A stretch of DNA of 64,000 nt, taken from positions 405,005-469,004 of the forward strand of contig NZ_JBBCBW010000002.1 in the NCBI RefSeq assembly GCF_037204085.1, written 5' to 3'. Position 1 is the first letter of the stretch. Every line of letters starts with the position of its first letter. The notes under the pieces were generated by a model. That model was not told the DNA's origin, did no database searches, and was given only the letters and a program-made list of their open reading frames with translations. This document shows positions 26,356 through 34,885 of this stretch, one piece after another. The position numbers were made by a program, and so were the translations under genes. The stretch is from Variovorax sp037204085. GTDB lineage: Bacteria > Pseudomonadota > Gammaproteobacteria > Burkholderiales > Burkholderiaceae_C.

Positions 26356-26988
26356 CTATTGCTTGATGACGTCGGCACCGGCCGGCGCCTTGAATTCGAA
26401 CACATTGGCGTTGAGCGCCGGGTTCACTTCGACCTTGCTGAACTTGAGCACCGAGCGCTGCCCGAAGCTGTCGAGAATTTCAAGCGCCGCCAGGGAGTCG
26501 CCCTGGAAGCCGACCAGCACATTCTGCAACTGGCCGTCCTTGTTCTTGGGAGTGGCTTTGACCCACTGCAGGCCATCGCGCTCGGGCGCGGCCTCGAGCG
26601 TGAAATCGGCCTGCAGCGCGCGTACGTCCGGCGCCGCGGCAATCAGAGCGGCCGGCGTGGAGCCCAGCGCCTGCGATTGCGCACGCTGCGTCACCTGGTT
26701 CAGGTCGGTGTCGTACAGCCAGAGCGTCTTGCCGTCGGCCACGATGACCTGGGCGAACGGCTTCTGATAGTCGAACTTGAATTTACCGGGGCGCTGGAAT
26801 TCGAAAGTGCCGTTCGATGTCTTGGTACGGCCCGGCTGCCCCTCACGCGGCGGCGCGGTAACGGTCTGGGTGAATTCGGCGCGGCCCGACTTGACCGTCT
26901 TCACGAAGGCTTCGAGGCTCTCCAGCCCCCCGGCCCAGGCGTTGGCGGATGAGAGAAGGCCGATCAACAGCCAATGACGAATTTTCAA
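26356..26988 (-). CDS. lolA: Outer-membrane lipoprotein carrier protein LolA
   Basis: A 210-residue periplasmic chaperone that ferries lipoproteins from LolCDE to LolB. The signal peptide MKIRHWLLIGLLSSANAWA is removed before GGLESLEAF. GTFEFQRPGKFKFDYQKP and LWLYDTDLNQVT are LolA landmarks. It lies between ftsK upstream (163-base gap) and rarA downstream. Confidence 0.95.
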   Translation of the reverse strand: MKIRHWLLIGLLSSANAWAGGLESLEAFVKTVKSGRAEFTQTVTAPPREGQPGRTKTSNGTFEFQRPGKFKFDYQKPFAQVIVADGKTLWLYDTDLNQVTQRAQSQALGSTPAALIAAAPDVRALQADFTLEAAPERDGLQWVKATPKNKDGQLQNVLVGFQGDSLAALEILDSFGQRSVLKFSKVEVNPALNANVFEFKAPAGADVIKQ

Positions 26989-27151
26989 TTTGGATTCCTC
27001 GGAAAAGCAGTGGCGTTGAAGCGACCTTACCCCGCCGCGCGTTGCGGCATGTGCGGGGTTTGATGAAGTTTTGCAACGTTATTGCAGCTTTTGCAACGTG
27101 CCTGTCGGCGCGTGACGCCTGGCCTCGCAGGTATTTGGCGGTGTTCGCCGG

Positions 27152-29560
27152 TTATTCGGCGCGCGCGGGCACCAGGATTTCGCGCTGCCCGCTGCCGCTC
27201 ATGGCGCTGACAAGGCCCGCCTTTTCCATGTCTTCGACGAGCCGCGCCGCGCGGTTGTAGCCGATCTTCAGGTGGCGCTGCACCAGCGAGATGCTGGCCT
27301 TGCGGTTCTTGAGCACCACCTCGACCGCCTGGTCGTACATCGGGTCCTTTTCGGCGTCGCCGCCACCGCCGAGCAGGTCGCCGTCACCATCGCCATCGAC
27401 CGTGCCGCCTTCGAGCACGCCCTCGATGTAGTCGGGCTCGCCCTGGCTCTTGAGGTAGGCCACCACTCGGTGCACTTCTTCGTCGCTCACGAAGGCGCCG
27501 TGCACGCGGATCGGCAGGCCGCTGCCGCTGGCCATGTAGAGCATGTCGCCCATGCCCAGCAGCGCCTCGGCGCCCATCTGGTCGAGGATGGTGCGGCTGT
27601 CGATCTTGGAGCCCACCGAGAACGCGATGCGCGTGGGGATATTGGCCTTGATGAGGCCGGTGATCACGTCGACGCTGGGGCGCTGCGTGGCCAGAATCAG
27701 GTGGATGCCGGCGGCGCGGGCCTTTTGCGCGAGGCGGGCGATGAGCTCTTCGATCTTCTTGCCGACCACCATCATCAGGTCGGCCAGCTCGTCGATGATC
27801 ACCACGATGTGCGGCTCGCGCTTGAGCGGCTCGGGATCGTCCGGCGTGAGGCTGAACGGGTTGTAGATGAACTCTTCGCGCGCCTTGGCTTCGTCGATCT
27901 TGGCGTTGTAGCCGGCCAGGTTGCGCACGCCCAGCTTGCTCATGAGCTTGTAGCGGCGCTCCATTTCGGCCACGCACCAGTTCAGGCCGTGCGCAGCTTG
28001 GCGCATGTCGGTGACCACGGGCGCGAGCAAATGCGGAATGCCTTCGTAGACCGACATTTCGAGCATCTTCGGGTCGATCATGAGCAGGCGAACGTCGCGT
28101 GCCTCGGCCTTGTAGAGCAACGACAGGATCATGGCGTTGATGCCGACCGACTTGCCCGAACCGGTGGTACCGGCCACCAGCACGTGCGGCATCTTCGCGA
28201 GGTCGGCCACCACGGGGTTGCCGATGATGTCCTTGCCGAGGCCCATCGTCAGGAACGACTTGCCTTCGTTGTAGACCTGCGAGCCCAGGATTTCGCTGAG
28301 CTTGATCGACTGGCGCTTGGCGTTCGGCAACTCGAGCGCCATGTAGTTCTTGCCCGGAATAGTTTCGACCACGCGGATAGACACCAGCGAGAGCGAGCGC
28401 GCAAGGTCCTTGGCAAGGCCGACGATCTGCGAGCCCTTGACGCCGGTGGCAGGCTCGATTTCGTAGCGCGTGATCACGGGCCCCGGAGAGGCCAGCACCA
28501 CGCGCACCTCAACGCCGAAGTCCTTGAGCTTTTTTTCGATCATGCGCGAGGTCATCTCGAGCGTGTCGGGAGAAACCGTTTCCTGGCGTGCCTGGGCCGC
28601 GTCGAGCAGGTCGACCTGCGGCAGCTTGCTGTCGGGCAGTTCCTTGAAGAGCGGCTTCTGGCGTTCCTTGACGACGCGGTCGCTCCTGGGCACTTCGGTC
28701 ATCGCAGGTTCGATCTGCACCGGCGGAGAGGGCACCCGCCGCTTGGGGCGCGGCTCGATGCGCAGTTCTTCGTCGTCATCGGCGCCCATCGGCTCGACAA
28801 CGCCGCCCGGTTCACGCGAGAACACGGGCTCCTCGGCTTCCGCGCGTTCGCGGGCGGCCTGCTTGCCCATGGCAATGTCGGCCGCCAGTTCGCGTTTTTC
28901 GCGGCGCGATTCAAACAGCGAGTAGGCGCGCGCGCCGATGCGCTCGGCAATGAGGCTCCACGAGAAACGGAACACCAGCGCCGAGCCGATCACGCCGGCG
29001 GCAATGGCCACCAGCGCGGAGCCCGTGAAGCCGAGCCAGCGCACGCTGGCGGGGCCGACGAGATAGCCGAGCGCGCCGCCGCCTGAACCCGGCAAATACG
29101 ATTCGAGCCGGTACAGGCGCGACCACTCGAGCGTGGTGCTCGCACAGAGCAGCAACACAAGGCCGAACCAGAACGCCAGCCGGCTGCGGTTGAACCGGCC
29201 GCGCACCGGCTGATCGGCAGGCGCGGCCTCGCCGCCGCGCAGCCAGTTGGCCAGGGACGACAGCCAGGCCCGAAGCCCCGCGGCCAGGCACCACCAGACC
29301 GAATAGCCCGCCAGGAAATAGCTGCCGTCCGCCAGCCATGCGCCGATGCGGCCCGCCCAATTCTTGATTTCCCCTCCGGTGCCGGAGGTCGACCACGCCG
29401 CATCCGAAGGCGTGAAGCTCAGCATGGCGAGCAGCCAGAACAGCAATGCGGCAAATCCCGCGATCAGCGTGATTTCGTGGGCGAAGCGCATGGCGCGAAC
29501 GCGCACCGGTTGCCCCTCGGCGGCCGAAGAAGATTGAAGCGTATTGAGCGAATAGGTCAT
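27152..29560 (-). CDS. ftsK: DNA translocase FtsK
   Basis: About 802 residues. The N-terminus carries four or so transmembrane helices (to about residue 190) anchoring it at the septum. A charged, Pro-rich linker follows, short compared with E. coli FtsK. The motor has Walker A VAGTTGSGKSVGINAM and Walker B IVVIIDELADLMMV. The C-terminal gamma winged helix (YDQAVEVVLKNRKASISLVQ) reads KOPS polarity sequences. It pumps chromosomal DNA and activates XerCD at dif. The start is MTYSLNTLQ at 29560; an ATG three codons earlier is possible. Confidence 0.96.
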   Translation of the reverse strand: MTYSLNTLQSSSAAEGQPVRVRAMRFAHEITLIAGFAALLFWLLAMLSFTPSDAAWSTSGTGGEIKNWAGRIGAWLADGSYFLAGYSVWWCLAAGLRAWLSSLANWLRGGEAAPADQPVRGRFNRSRLAFWFGLVLLLCASTTLEWSRLYRLESYLPGSGGGALGYLVGPASVRWLGFTGSALVAIAAGVIGSALVFRFSWSLIAERIGARAYSLFESRREKRELAADIAMGKQAARERAEAEEPVFSREPGGVVEPMGADDDEELRIEPRPKRRVPSPPVQIEPAMTEVPRSDRVVKERQKPLFKELPDSKLPQVDLLDAAQARQETVSPDTLEMTSRMIEKKLKDFGVEVRVVLASPGPVITRYEIEPATGVKGSQIVGLAKDLARSLSLVSIRVVETIPGKNYMALELPNAKRQSIKLSEILGSQVYNEGKSFLTMGLGKDIIGNPVVADLAKMPHVLVAGTTGSGKSVGINAMILSLLYKAEARDVRLLMIDPKMLEMSVYEGIPHLLAPVVTDMRQAAHGLNWCVAEMERRYKLMSKLGVRNLAGYNAKIDEAKAREEFIYNPFSLTPDDPEPLKREPHIVVIIDELADLMMVVGKKIEELIARLAQKARAAGIHLILATQRPSVDVITGLIKANIPTRIAFSVGSKIDSRTILDQMGAEALLGMGDMLYMASGSGLPIRVHGAFVSDEEVHRVVAYLKSQGEPDYIEGVLEGGTVDGDGDGDLLGGGGDAEKDPMYDQAVEVVLKNRKASISLVQRHLKIGYNRAARLVEDMEKAGLVSAMSGSGQREILVPARAE

Positions 29561-29651
29561 GAAAAACACAGCACCCAGCGCCCGGAAGCGGCGGCTGGAG
29601 GCCTGAACACTACAACAAAAGCACGTGGCCGCCAGGAGCGCCGGTGACGAC

Positions 29652-30326
29652 TCAGGTCAGCGACAGGAGCCGTTCCTTGACAAGCATGGAGCCGTCGTCC
29701 TGCGTCTGCACAAATCCGCGCTCCTCCAGATCCTTCATCACGCGGCTCACCATCTCACGCGAGGCACCGACCATTTTCGCAAGGTCCTGGCGGGAGATCT
29801 TGTCGCGCACCTTGAGGTTGCCCGCGCCGTCGTCAATGGCGAACTCGAGCAGCGAGCGCGCCACGCGGCCATACACATCCATGAGTGCGAGCGACTCGAT
29901 CTTGCGGTCGGCATGGCGCAGGCGCTGCACGAGGCCGCGCATGATGTTGTAGGCCATGGAGGAGTTTTCGGGCAGGCAGCGTGCAAACGCATCGCGGCCG
30001 AGCATGAGCACGTCGCACTGGATTTCGGTGCGCACCGTGGCCGAATGCGGCTCGTCGTCGATCAGGCTCATTTCGCCGATGTAGTCGCCGGGGTGCAGCG
30101 TCGCAAGAATCACCTCGCGGCCGCGGCTGTCGGCGCTGGTGACGCGCGCACGCCCAGTCAGAATGATGTAGAGCGCATCGGACTTCTTGCCCTGCTCCAC
30201 AATGATTTCCGCTCGCTTGAGACGCTTCTTGACGATCGCATCCGCAATGCTCGACGACTGAGAGGATGTCAGCGAAGCAAAGAGCGGAACGCGCCGCAGC
30301 AATTCAAGATTGGACAGCATCGACAT
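29652..30326 (-). CDS. Crp/Fnr-family transcriptional regulator (CRP-type)
   Basis: A 224-residue regulator with an N-terminal cyclic-nucleotide-binding beta-barrel (about 10-125) and a C-terminal winged helix. GDYIGEMSLIDDEPHSATVR corresponds to the CRP phosphate-binding cassette, but His occupies the place of the cAMP-contacting Arg while Ser is kept. There are no FNR-type N-terminal cysteines. The recognition helix SREMVSRVM retains the Arg, Glu and Arg that contact TGTGA in CRP. The ligand is therefore uncertain (cAMP, another nucleotide or none). It is divergent from trxB. Confidence 0.92.
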   Translation of the reverse strand: MSMLSNLELLRRVPLFASLTSSQSSSIADAIVKKRLKRAEIIVEQGKKSDALYIILTGRARVTSADSRGREVILATLHPGDYIGEMSLIDDEPHSATVRTEIQCDVLMLGRDAFARCLPENSSMAYNIMRGLVQRLRHADRKIESLALMDVYGRVARSLLEFAIDDGAGNLKVRDKISRQDLAKMVGASREMVSRVMKDLEERGFVQTQDDGSMLVKERLLSLT

Positions 30327-30403
30327 TTATCAATCCCTGATACGGCGCGTGGGGAGCCCGTCCGCCGGCAAGCCGATGGATTACTACAATCGCGCGCATT
30401 GAA

Positions 30404-30423
30404 AACACCGTGCACCCGGTGTT
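30404..30423. promoter_or_regulatory. Palindrome between the Crp-type gene and trxB
   Basis: AACACCG (30404-30410) and CGGTGTT (30417-30423) form a perfect 7-bp inverted repeat with a 6-base spacer in the 182-base divergent region. It is a candidate operator for either gene. It does not match the CRP half-site TGTGA. Confidence 0.4.
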
Positions 30424-30508
30424 GAACCGAGCGGTGATACTCCACATATATCGCTACCACCCTGAAAATGTACACGCTGAAGCAGCGCAAATCCTAGGTT
30501 TTCTACTC

Positions 30509-31468
30509 ATGTCCGCACCCCAACACGCCAAGGTTTTGATTCTGGGCTCCGGCCCCGCCGGCTATACCGCCGCTGTTTATGCAGCCCGCGCGAACCTCCA
30601 GCCTTTGCTGATTACCGGCATTGCCCAAGGCGGACAATTGATGACAACCACCGAAGTCGACAATTGGCCAGCCGACGTGCACGGCGTGCAAGGCCCCGAG
30701 CTGATGCAGCGTTTTCTTGAACACGCAGAGCGCTTCAAGACACAAATTGTTTTCGATCACATTAACAAAGTTGATCTAAGCAAGCGTCCCTTTACATTGA
30801 CGGGCGACAGCGGCACTTACACATGTGATTCCTTGATCATTGCCACAGGCGCTTCCGCCAAGTATCTGGGGCTCGATTCGGAACAGAAATTCATGGGCCG
30901 TGGCGTTTCGGCTTGCGCAACCTGCGACGGATTCTTCTACCGCGAGCAGGAAGTCTGCGTGATCGGCGGCGGCAATACGGCCGTCGAAGAAGCGCTGTAT
31001 CTCGCCAACATCGCAAACAAGGTCACGCTGGTTCATCGCCGCGACAAATTCCGCGCCGAGCCCATCCTGATCGACAAGGTCAAGGAAAAGGTGGCCGAAG
31101 GCAAGATCGTGCTGAAGCTGCACAACGAACTCGACCAGGTGCTGGGCGACGACACCGGCGTGACAGGCATCCGGATCAAGAACACTCAAACCGGCGAAAC
31201 CGAGCAGATCGACCTCAAGGGCTGCTTCATCGCCATCGGGCACCACCCCAATACCGACATTTTCCAGGGACAGCTGGAGATGAAGGACAACTACATCCTG
31301 ACCCGCTCCGGCCTGCAGGGTTTTGCCACGATGACCAGCATTCCGGGCGTTTTTGCCGCCGGCGACGTGCAGGACAACGTGTACCGCCAAGCCATCACGA
31401 GCGCAGGCACCGGCTGCATGGCCGCGCTGGACGCCCAGCGCTTCCTGGAGCAGGACGGCACACTCTAA
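30509..31468 (+). CDS. trxB: Thioredoxin-disulfide reductase
   Basis: A 319-residue FAD/NADPH enzyme keeping thioredoxin reduced in the cytosol. The FAD motif ILGSGPAGYTAAVYAARA starts at residue 11. The redox-active pair is Cys136/Cys139 in SACATCDGFFY, the NADPH motif is VIGGGNTAVEEALYLA, and the second FAD motif is GVFAAGDVQDNVYRQA. The ATG at 30509 gives MSAPQHAKVLILG, the usual start. It is upstream of rpmB. Confidence 0.97.
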   Translation: MSAPQHAKVLILGSGPAGYTAAVYAARANLQPLLITGIAQGGQLMTTTEVDNWPADVHGVQGPELMQRFLEHAERFKTQIVFDHINKVDLSKRPFTLTGDSGTYTCDSLIIATGASAKYLGLDSEQKFMGRGVSACATCDGFFYREQEVCVIGGGNTAVEEALYLANIANKVTLVHRRDKFRAEPILIDKVKEKVAEGKIVLKLHNELDQVLGDDTGVTGIRIKNTQTGETEQIDLKGCFIAIGHHPNTDIFQGQLEMKDNYILTRSGLQGFATMTSIPGVFAAGDVQDNVYRQAITSAGTGCMAALDAQRFLEQDGTL

Positions 31469-31490
31469 ACCCGGGCTGCGCCGAAAGGGC

Positions 31491-31496
31491 TATAAT
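31491..31496 (+). promoter_or_regulatory. Probable -10 box for rpmB-rpmG
   Basis: A perfect TATAAT lies 22 bases after the trxB stop, 154 bases upstream of rpmB. The -35 position would fall in CTAAACCCGG with no good match, so the promoter may be weak or rely on an activator. The 150-base leader shows no obvious conserved ribosomal-protein regulatory fold. Confidence 0.5.
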
Positions 31497-31650
31497 CCGA
31501 GGCTTTGCCGAAATGAGGCCGCCCTTGTGGTGGCCATCAGCGTTCCGGCAAGCCGGGGTACCGCCACCCGTTTCTGGCGAGGTCAAGCTGCAAAACACCT
31601 GCAATCTCCACGGTTGCGCCGGTGCCAGCTGTTCAAGAAAGAGTGTCCTC

Positions 31651-31884
31651 ATGGCACGCGTATGCGACGTAACGGGCAAAGGCCCGATGGTCGGAAACAA
31701 TGTTTCCCACGCCAACAACAAAACCAAGCGCCGGTTCCTGCCGAACCTGCAATACCGCCGTTTCTGGGTCGAAACTGAAAACCGCTGGGTTCGCCTGCGT
31801 GTTTCGAGCGCCGCGCTGCGCTTGATCGACAAGAACGGCATCGACGCCGTGCTCGCAGACCTGCGTGCACGCGGCCAAGCTTAA
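31651..31884 (+). CDS. rpmB: 50S ribosomal protein L28
   Basis: A 77-residue large-subunit protein. MARVCDVTGKGPMVGNNVSH is the classical N-terminus, and NLQYRRFWVETENRWVRLRV follows. Only one cysteine (Cys5) is present, so it is the zinc-free form. It is 11 bases upstream of rpmG, the standard bacterial rpmB-rpmG pair. A weak ribosome-binding site, AAGAAAGAG, precedes the start. Confidence 0.98.
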   Translation: MARVCDVTGKGPMVGNNVSHANNKTKRRFLPNLQYRRFWVETENRWVRLRVSSAALRLIDKNGIDAVLADLRARGQA

Positions 31885-31895
31885 GGAGCTGAATC

Positions 31896-32069
31896 ATGGC
31901 AACGAGCAAAGGCGGACGCGAAAAGATCAAGCTGGAATCCACCGCGGGTACCGGCCACTTCTACACGACCAGCAAGAACAAGAAGACGATGCCTGAAAAG
32001 ATGTCGATCATGAAGTTCGACCCCAAGGCGCGCAAGCACGTCGAATACAAGGAAATCAAGCTGAAGTAA
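31896..32069 (+). CDS. rpmG: 50S ribosomal protein L33
   Basis: A 57-residue protein read directly from the bases: it begins MATSKGGREKIKLESTAGTG, continues with HFYTTSKNKK and ends YKEIKLK. It has no cysteine, so it is the zinc-independent (C-minus) L33 type. TAAGGAG lies 8 bases upstream of the ATG. It is followed by an intrinsic terminator at 32095. Confidence 0.97.
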   Translation: MATSKGGREKIKLESTAGTGHFYTTSKNKKTMPEKMSIMKFDPKARKHVEYKEIKLK

Positions 32070-32094
32070 TTCAGCGCTGGTTCCACCAACAAGA

Positions 32095-32126
32095 AACCCC
32101 GCCGGGCTTGCCCAGCGGGGTTTTTT
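32095..32126 (+). terminator. Rho-independent terminator of rpmB-rpmG
   Basis: AACCCCGC (32095-32102) and GCGGGGTT (32115-32122) form an 8-bp stem around a loop that itself contains CGGGCTTGCCCA. The TTTTTT run at 32121-32126 completes it. It lies 26 bases after the rpmG stop. Confidence 0.93.
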
Positions 32127-32175
32127 GTTGCCCGCTTCTTTCTCTCTCGCTCCCTTGGGCGCAGAAAACGGGCGC

Positions 32176-32204
32176 AAAAAAGCCGGCTCGAAGCCGGCTT
32201 TTTT
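32176..32204. terminator. Symmetrical bidirectional terminator
   Basis: AAAAAAGCCGGCT (32176-32188) and AGCCGGCTTTTTT (32192-32204) pair perfectly around CGA. The T-runs on both strands let it stop rpmG read-through and the minus-strand desaturase transcript ending at 32239. Confidence 0.93.
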
Positions 32205-32238
32205 ATGAGGAGCGCGGTTCCCCGCCTCTTCTGATCGA

Positions 32239-33453
32239 TCAGGCCCGTGCTGCGCGCAGACGCGTCGAGAACTCGCGCAGGCCGGCAATGCCGCTGGCTT
32301 CGGCGCGATGGCACCAGGCGGCCAGGTCGGCAGCCAGTTGCTCGCGCGATTGCGAGGTGTTGAGCCAGAGCTGGCGCAGCTCTTCGCGCATCGTGACCAT
32401 CTTGTCGATCACCGGGTGGGCAGCGCGCGCCTGCACCAGGTGCGTGCGGGCCGATGCCGGAACCTTGTCGTCGTCGCGATGCAGCCAGTTCTTGGCCGCC
32501 TTGAGCACCGAGATGTCGCCGCCCTTGGTCTTGAGCGCAATCAGCTCGGCCTTGGTCACGCGGCGCATTTCGCGGGCGTAGCCGGCCATGACTTCATAGC
32601 GGTTGGCAATGACGGCCTCGAGCGTCTTTTCGTTGGCCACGGGCTGGATGTCGCCCATCTGCATCTTCGGCGGCACCTTCTTGACCTTGGCCCAGCCGAT
32701 CGCCTGCATCATCTGGATGTAGACCCAGCCGATGTCGAATTCGTACTTCTTGACCGAGAACTTGGCCGACGTGGGATACGTGTGGTGGTTGTTGTGCAGC
32801 TCTTCACCGCCAATGATCAGGCCCCAGGGCGAGACATTGCGGCTGGCGTCGGGTGCCTCGAAGTTGCGGTAGCCCCAGTAGTGGCCAATGCCGTTGATGA
32901 TGCCGGCGGCCGTGATCGGGATCCACAGCATCTGCACAGCCCAGACGGTCAGGCCCAGCGCGCCGAAGAGCGCCAGGTTGATGACCAGCATGAGGCCCAC
33001 GCCTTGCCAGCTGTAGCGGGTGTACAGGTTGCGTTCGATCCAGTCGTCGGGCGTGCCGTGACCGTAGCGGTCCATCGTTTCCTTGTTCTTCGACTCGGCG
33101 CGATACAGCTCGGCGCCGCGCCAGAGCACTTCGTCGATGCCCTTGACCTGCGGGCTGTGCGGGTCTTCTTCGGATTCGCACTTGGCGTGGTGCTTGCGGT
33201 GAATGGCCACCCATTCCTTGGTGACCATGCCGGTGCCCAGCCAGAGCCAGAAACGGAAGAAATGCGAGGGGATCGGCCCCAGGTCCATCGCACGGTGCGT
33301 CTGCGTACGGTGCAGGAAGATGGTGACCGCGGCGATCGTGATGTGCGTGGTGACGAGCGTGTACAACACGATCTGCCACCATGTCAGGTCCCACAAGCCG
33401 TGTCCGAGCCACTGGAGGGCCGCGCTCAAAACGGCAGAGTCAGGAATCAACAT
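32239..33453 (-). CDS. Membrane fatty-acid (acyl) desaturase
   Basis: A 404-residue integral-membrane di-iron desaturase of the delta-9 (OLE1/DesC) class, introducing a double bond into acyl chains to tune membrane fluidity. The histidine boxes are HRTQTH (48-53), HRKHH (85-89) and HNNHH (220-224), with an extra conserved His191. Hydrophobic segments flank residues 25-50, 65-80 and 150-185. The C-terminal 120 residues are a soluble helical extension (LRQLWLNTSQSREQLAADL) not needed for the catalytic core. The MLIPDS start is at 33453. Confidence 0.94.
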   Translation of the reverse strand: MLIPDSAVLSAALQWLGHGLWDLTWWQIVLYTLVTTHITIAAVTIFLHRTQTHRAMDLGPIPSHFFRFWLWLGTGMVTKEWVAIHRKHHAKCESEEDPHSPQVKGIDEVLWRGAELYRAESKNKETMDRYGHGTPDDWIERNLYTRYSWQGVGLMLVINLALFGALGLTVWAVQMLWIPITAAGIINGIGHYWGYRNFEAPDASRNVSPWGLIIGGEELHNNHHTYPTSAKFSVKKYEFDIGWVYIQMMQAIGWAKVKKVPPKMQMGDIQPVANEKTLEAVIANRYEVMAGYAREMRRVTKAELIALKTKGGDISVLKAAKNWLHRDDDKVPASARTHLVQARAAHPVIDKMVTMREELRQLWLNTSQSREQLAADLAAWCHRAEASGIAGLREFSTRLRAARA

Positions 33454-33585
33454 TGAATTAAGTACTCCATGGCCACACGAAGGTGCAGCCTTCAGTTAAC
33501 CCACGATTTTAAGGTGGCAAGGCCAAAATGAGGCCTTTTACCCTTCCTTAATAGCGCAGATTTACCCTACTTTGGAGTGCCGCGC

Positions 33586-34857
33586 CTATTTGCGGTTCCA
33601 CACCGCCGCAAAGAAACCGTCCGTGGCGTGGCGGTGGGGCCATAGCCGCAGGTAGCGGCGTCCGTCCTCGCCGCCCGCGCAGAGGGCCTCGAAACCCTCT
33701 ACTTTCAGGCCCTGCAGCAGTTCCGCGGCGTCCTGTGGCACGAAGTCGGGGTTGGCGGCGCTGAAAGCCTCGGCAATGGCCTCGTTTTCCTCCGGCAGCA
33801 CGCTGCAGGTGGCATAAATGAGACGCCCGCCCGATTTCAGGAGGCGTGCCGCGCTCTGCAGGATGGCCGCCTGCTTGACCGTCAGTTCCTCGACCGACTT
33901 GGCCGATTGGCGCCATTTCAGGTCGGGATTGCGCCGCAGCGTTCCCAGGCCCGAACACGGGGCGTCGACCAGCACCCGGTCGATCTTGCCCGCCAGGCGC
34001 TTGATGCGGTCGTCGCGCTCGTGCGCAATAGCCGCCGGATGAACGTTCGAGAGCTTGCTGCGAGCCAGCCGCGGCTTGAGCGCATCGAGCCGGTGCGCCG
34101 ACGTGTCGAAGGCGTAGAGCCGGCCGGTGTTGCGCATCGTGGCGCCAATCGCCAGCGTCTTGCCGCCGGCGCCAGCACAGAAGTCGACCACCATTTCGCC
34201 TCGCTTGGCGTCCAGCAACAGCGCCAGCAGCTGGGAACCCTCGTCCTGCACCTCGACGGCACCTCGGGCGAACGCGTCCAGCTTGGTCAGCGCCGGCTTG
34301 CCGTCGATGCGCAAGCCCCATGGCGAGAACGGCGTCACTTCGGATTTGATAGCGGCCTTGGCAAGCTCCGCCTTGACTTCCGCCCGCTTGTCGGTGAGTG
34401 CATTGACGCGAAGATCGAGCGGCGCGGGCTGCTGCAGGCTTTCGACCAGCGGCCAGAAACCGTCGCCCAATTGCGCCTTGAGCGGCGCGACCAACCACTC
34501 GGGCAGGTTGTGGCGATGGCGTTCCAGCAGGTCTTCGGGCTTGACCGCGTCGCAGTTGTCGAGCCAGCGCTTTTCAGTGTCGTTGAGCGCGCTTTTCAGA
34601 AAATCGCGCGGGCCATGAAAGCCCAGGATCGCCATGCGGCGCTCCTTCGAGCCAGAGCCCGAGGGCGACAGGTGATCGAACAGGAGCTTCTTGCGCAACA
34701 CGGTGTAGACCGTCTCGGCAAGCGTGGCGCGCTCGCGGGGGCCGAACTCGCGGTGGTCGCGAAAAAAGCGCGAAACGACCTGGTCGGCCGGGTGATCGAA
34801 TTTCAGGACAAGGCCGACCAGATCGGCGGTGGCCTCCAACAGGGCTTTGGGGTGCAT
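33586..34857 (-). CDS. RsmB-family rRNA (cytosine-C5) methyltransferase
   Basis: A 423-residue SAM-dependent m5C methyltransferase. The N-terminal 140 residues resemble a NusB-like RNA-binding domain. VVDFCAGAGGKTLAIGATM is the SAM site. The two active-site cysteines lie in VLVDAPCSGLG and YATCSVLPEEN, the latter being the nucleophile in this family. It matches RsmB (16S C967) in architecture, but the residue modified is inferred. It is followed by a 28-base gap to the M48 peptidase gene upstream on the same strand. Confidence 0.93.
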   Translation of the reverse strand: MHPKALLEATADLVGLVLKFDHPADQVVSRFFRDHREFGPRERATLAETVYTVLRKKLLFDHLSPSGSGSKERRMAILGFHGPRDFLKSALNDTEKRWLDNCDAVKPEDLLERHRHNLPEWLVAPLKAQLGDGFWPLVESLQQPAPLDLRVNALTDKRAEVKAELAKAAIKSEVTPFSPWGLRIDGKPALTKLDAFARGAVEVQDEGSQLLALLLDAKRGEMVVDFCAGAGGKTLAIGATMRNTGRLYAFDTSAHRLDALKPRLARSKLSNVHPAAIAHERDDRIKRLAGKIDRVLVDAPCSGLGTLRRNPDLKWRQSAKSVEELTVKQAAILQSAARLLKSGGRLIYATCSVLPEENEAIAEAFSAANPDFVPQDAAELLQGLKVEGFEALCAGGEDGRRYLRLWPHRHATDGFFAAVWNRK

Positions 34858-34885
34858 ACCCCGATTGTCTCAGCCGGAGGGGCCC

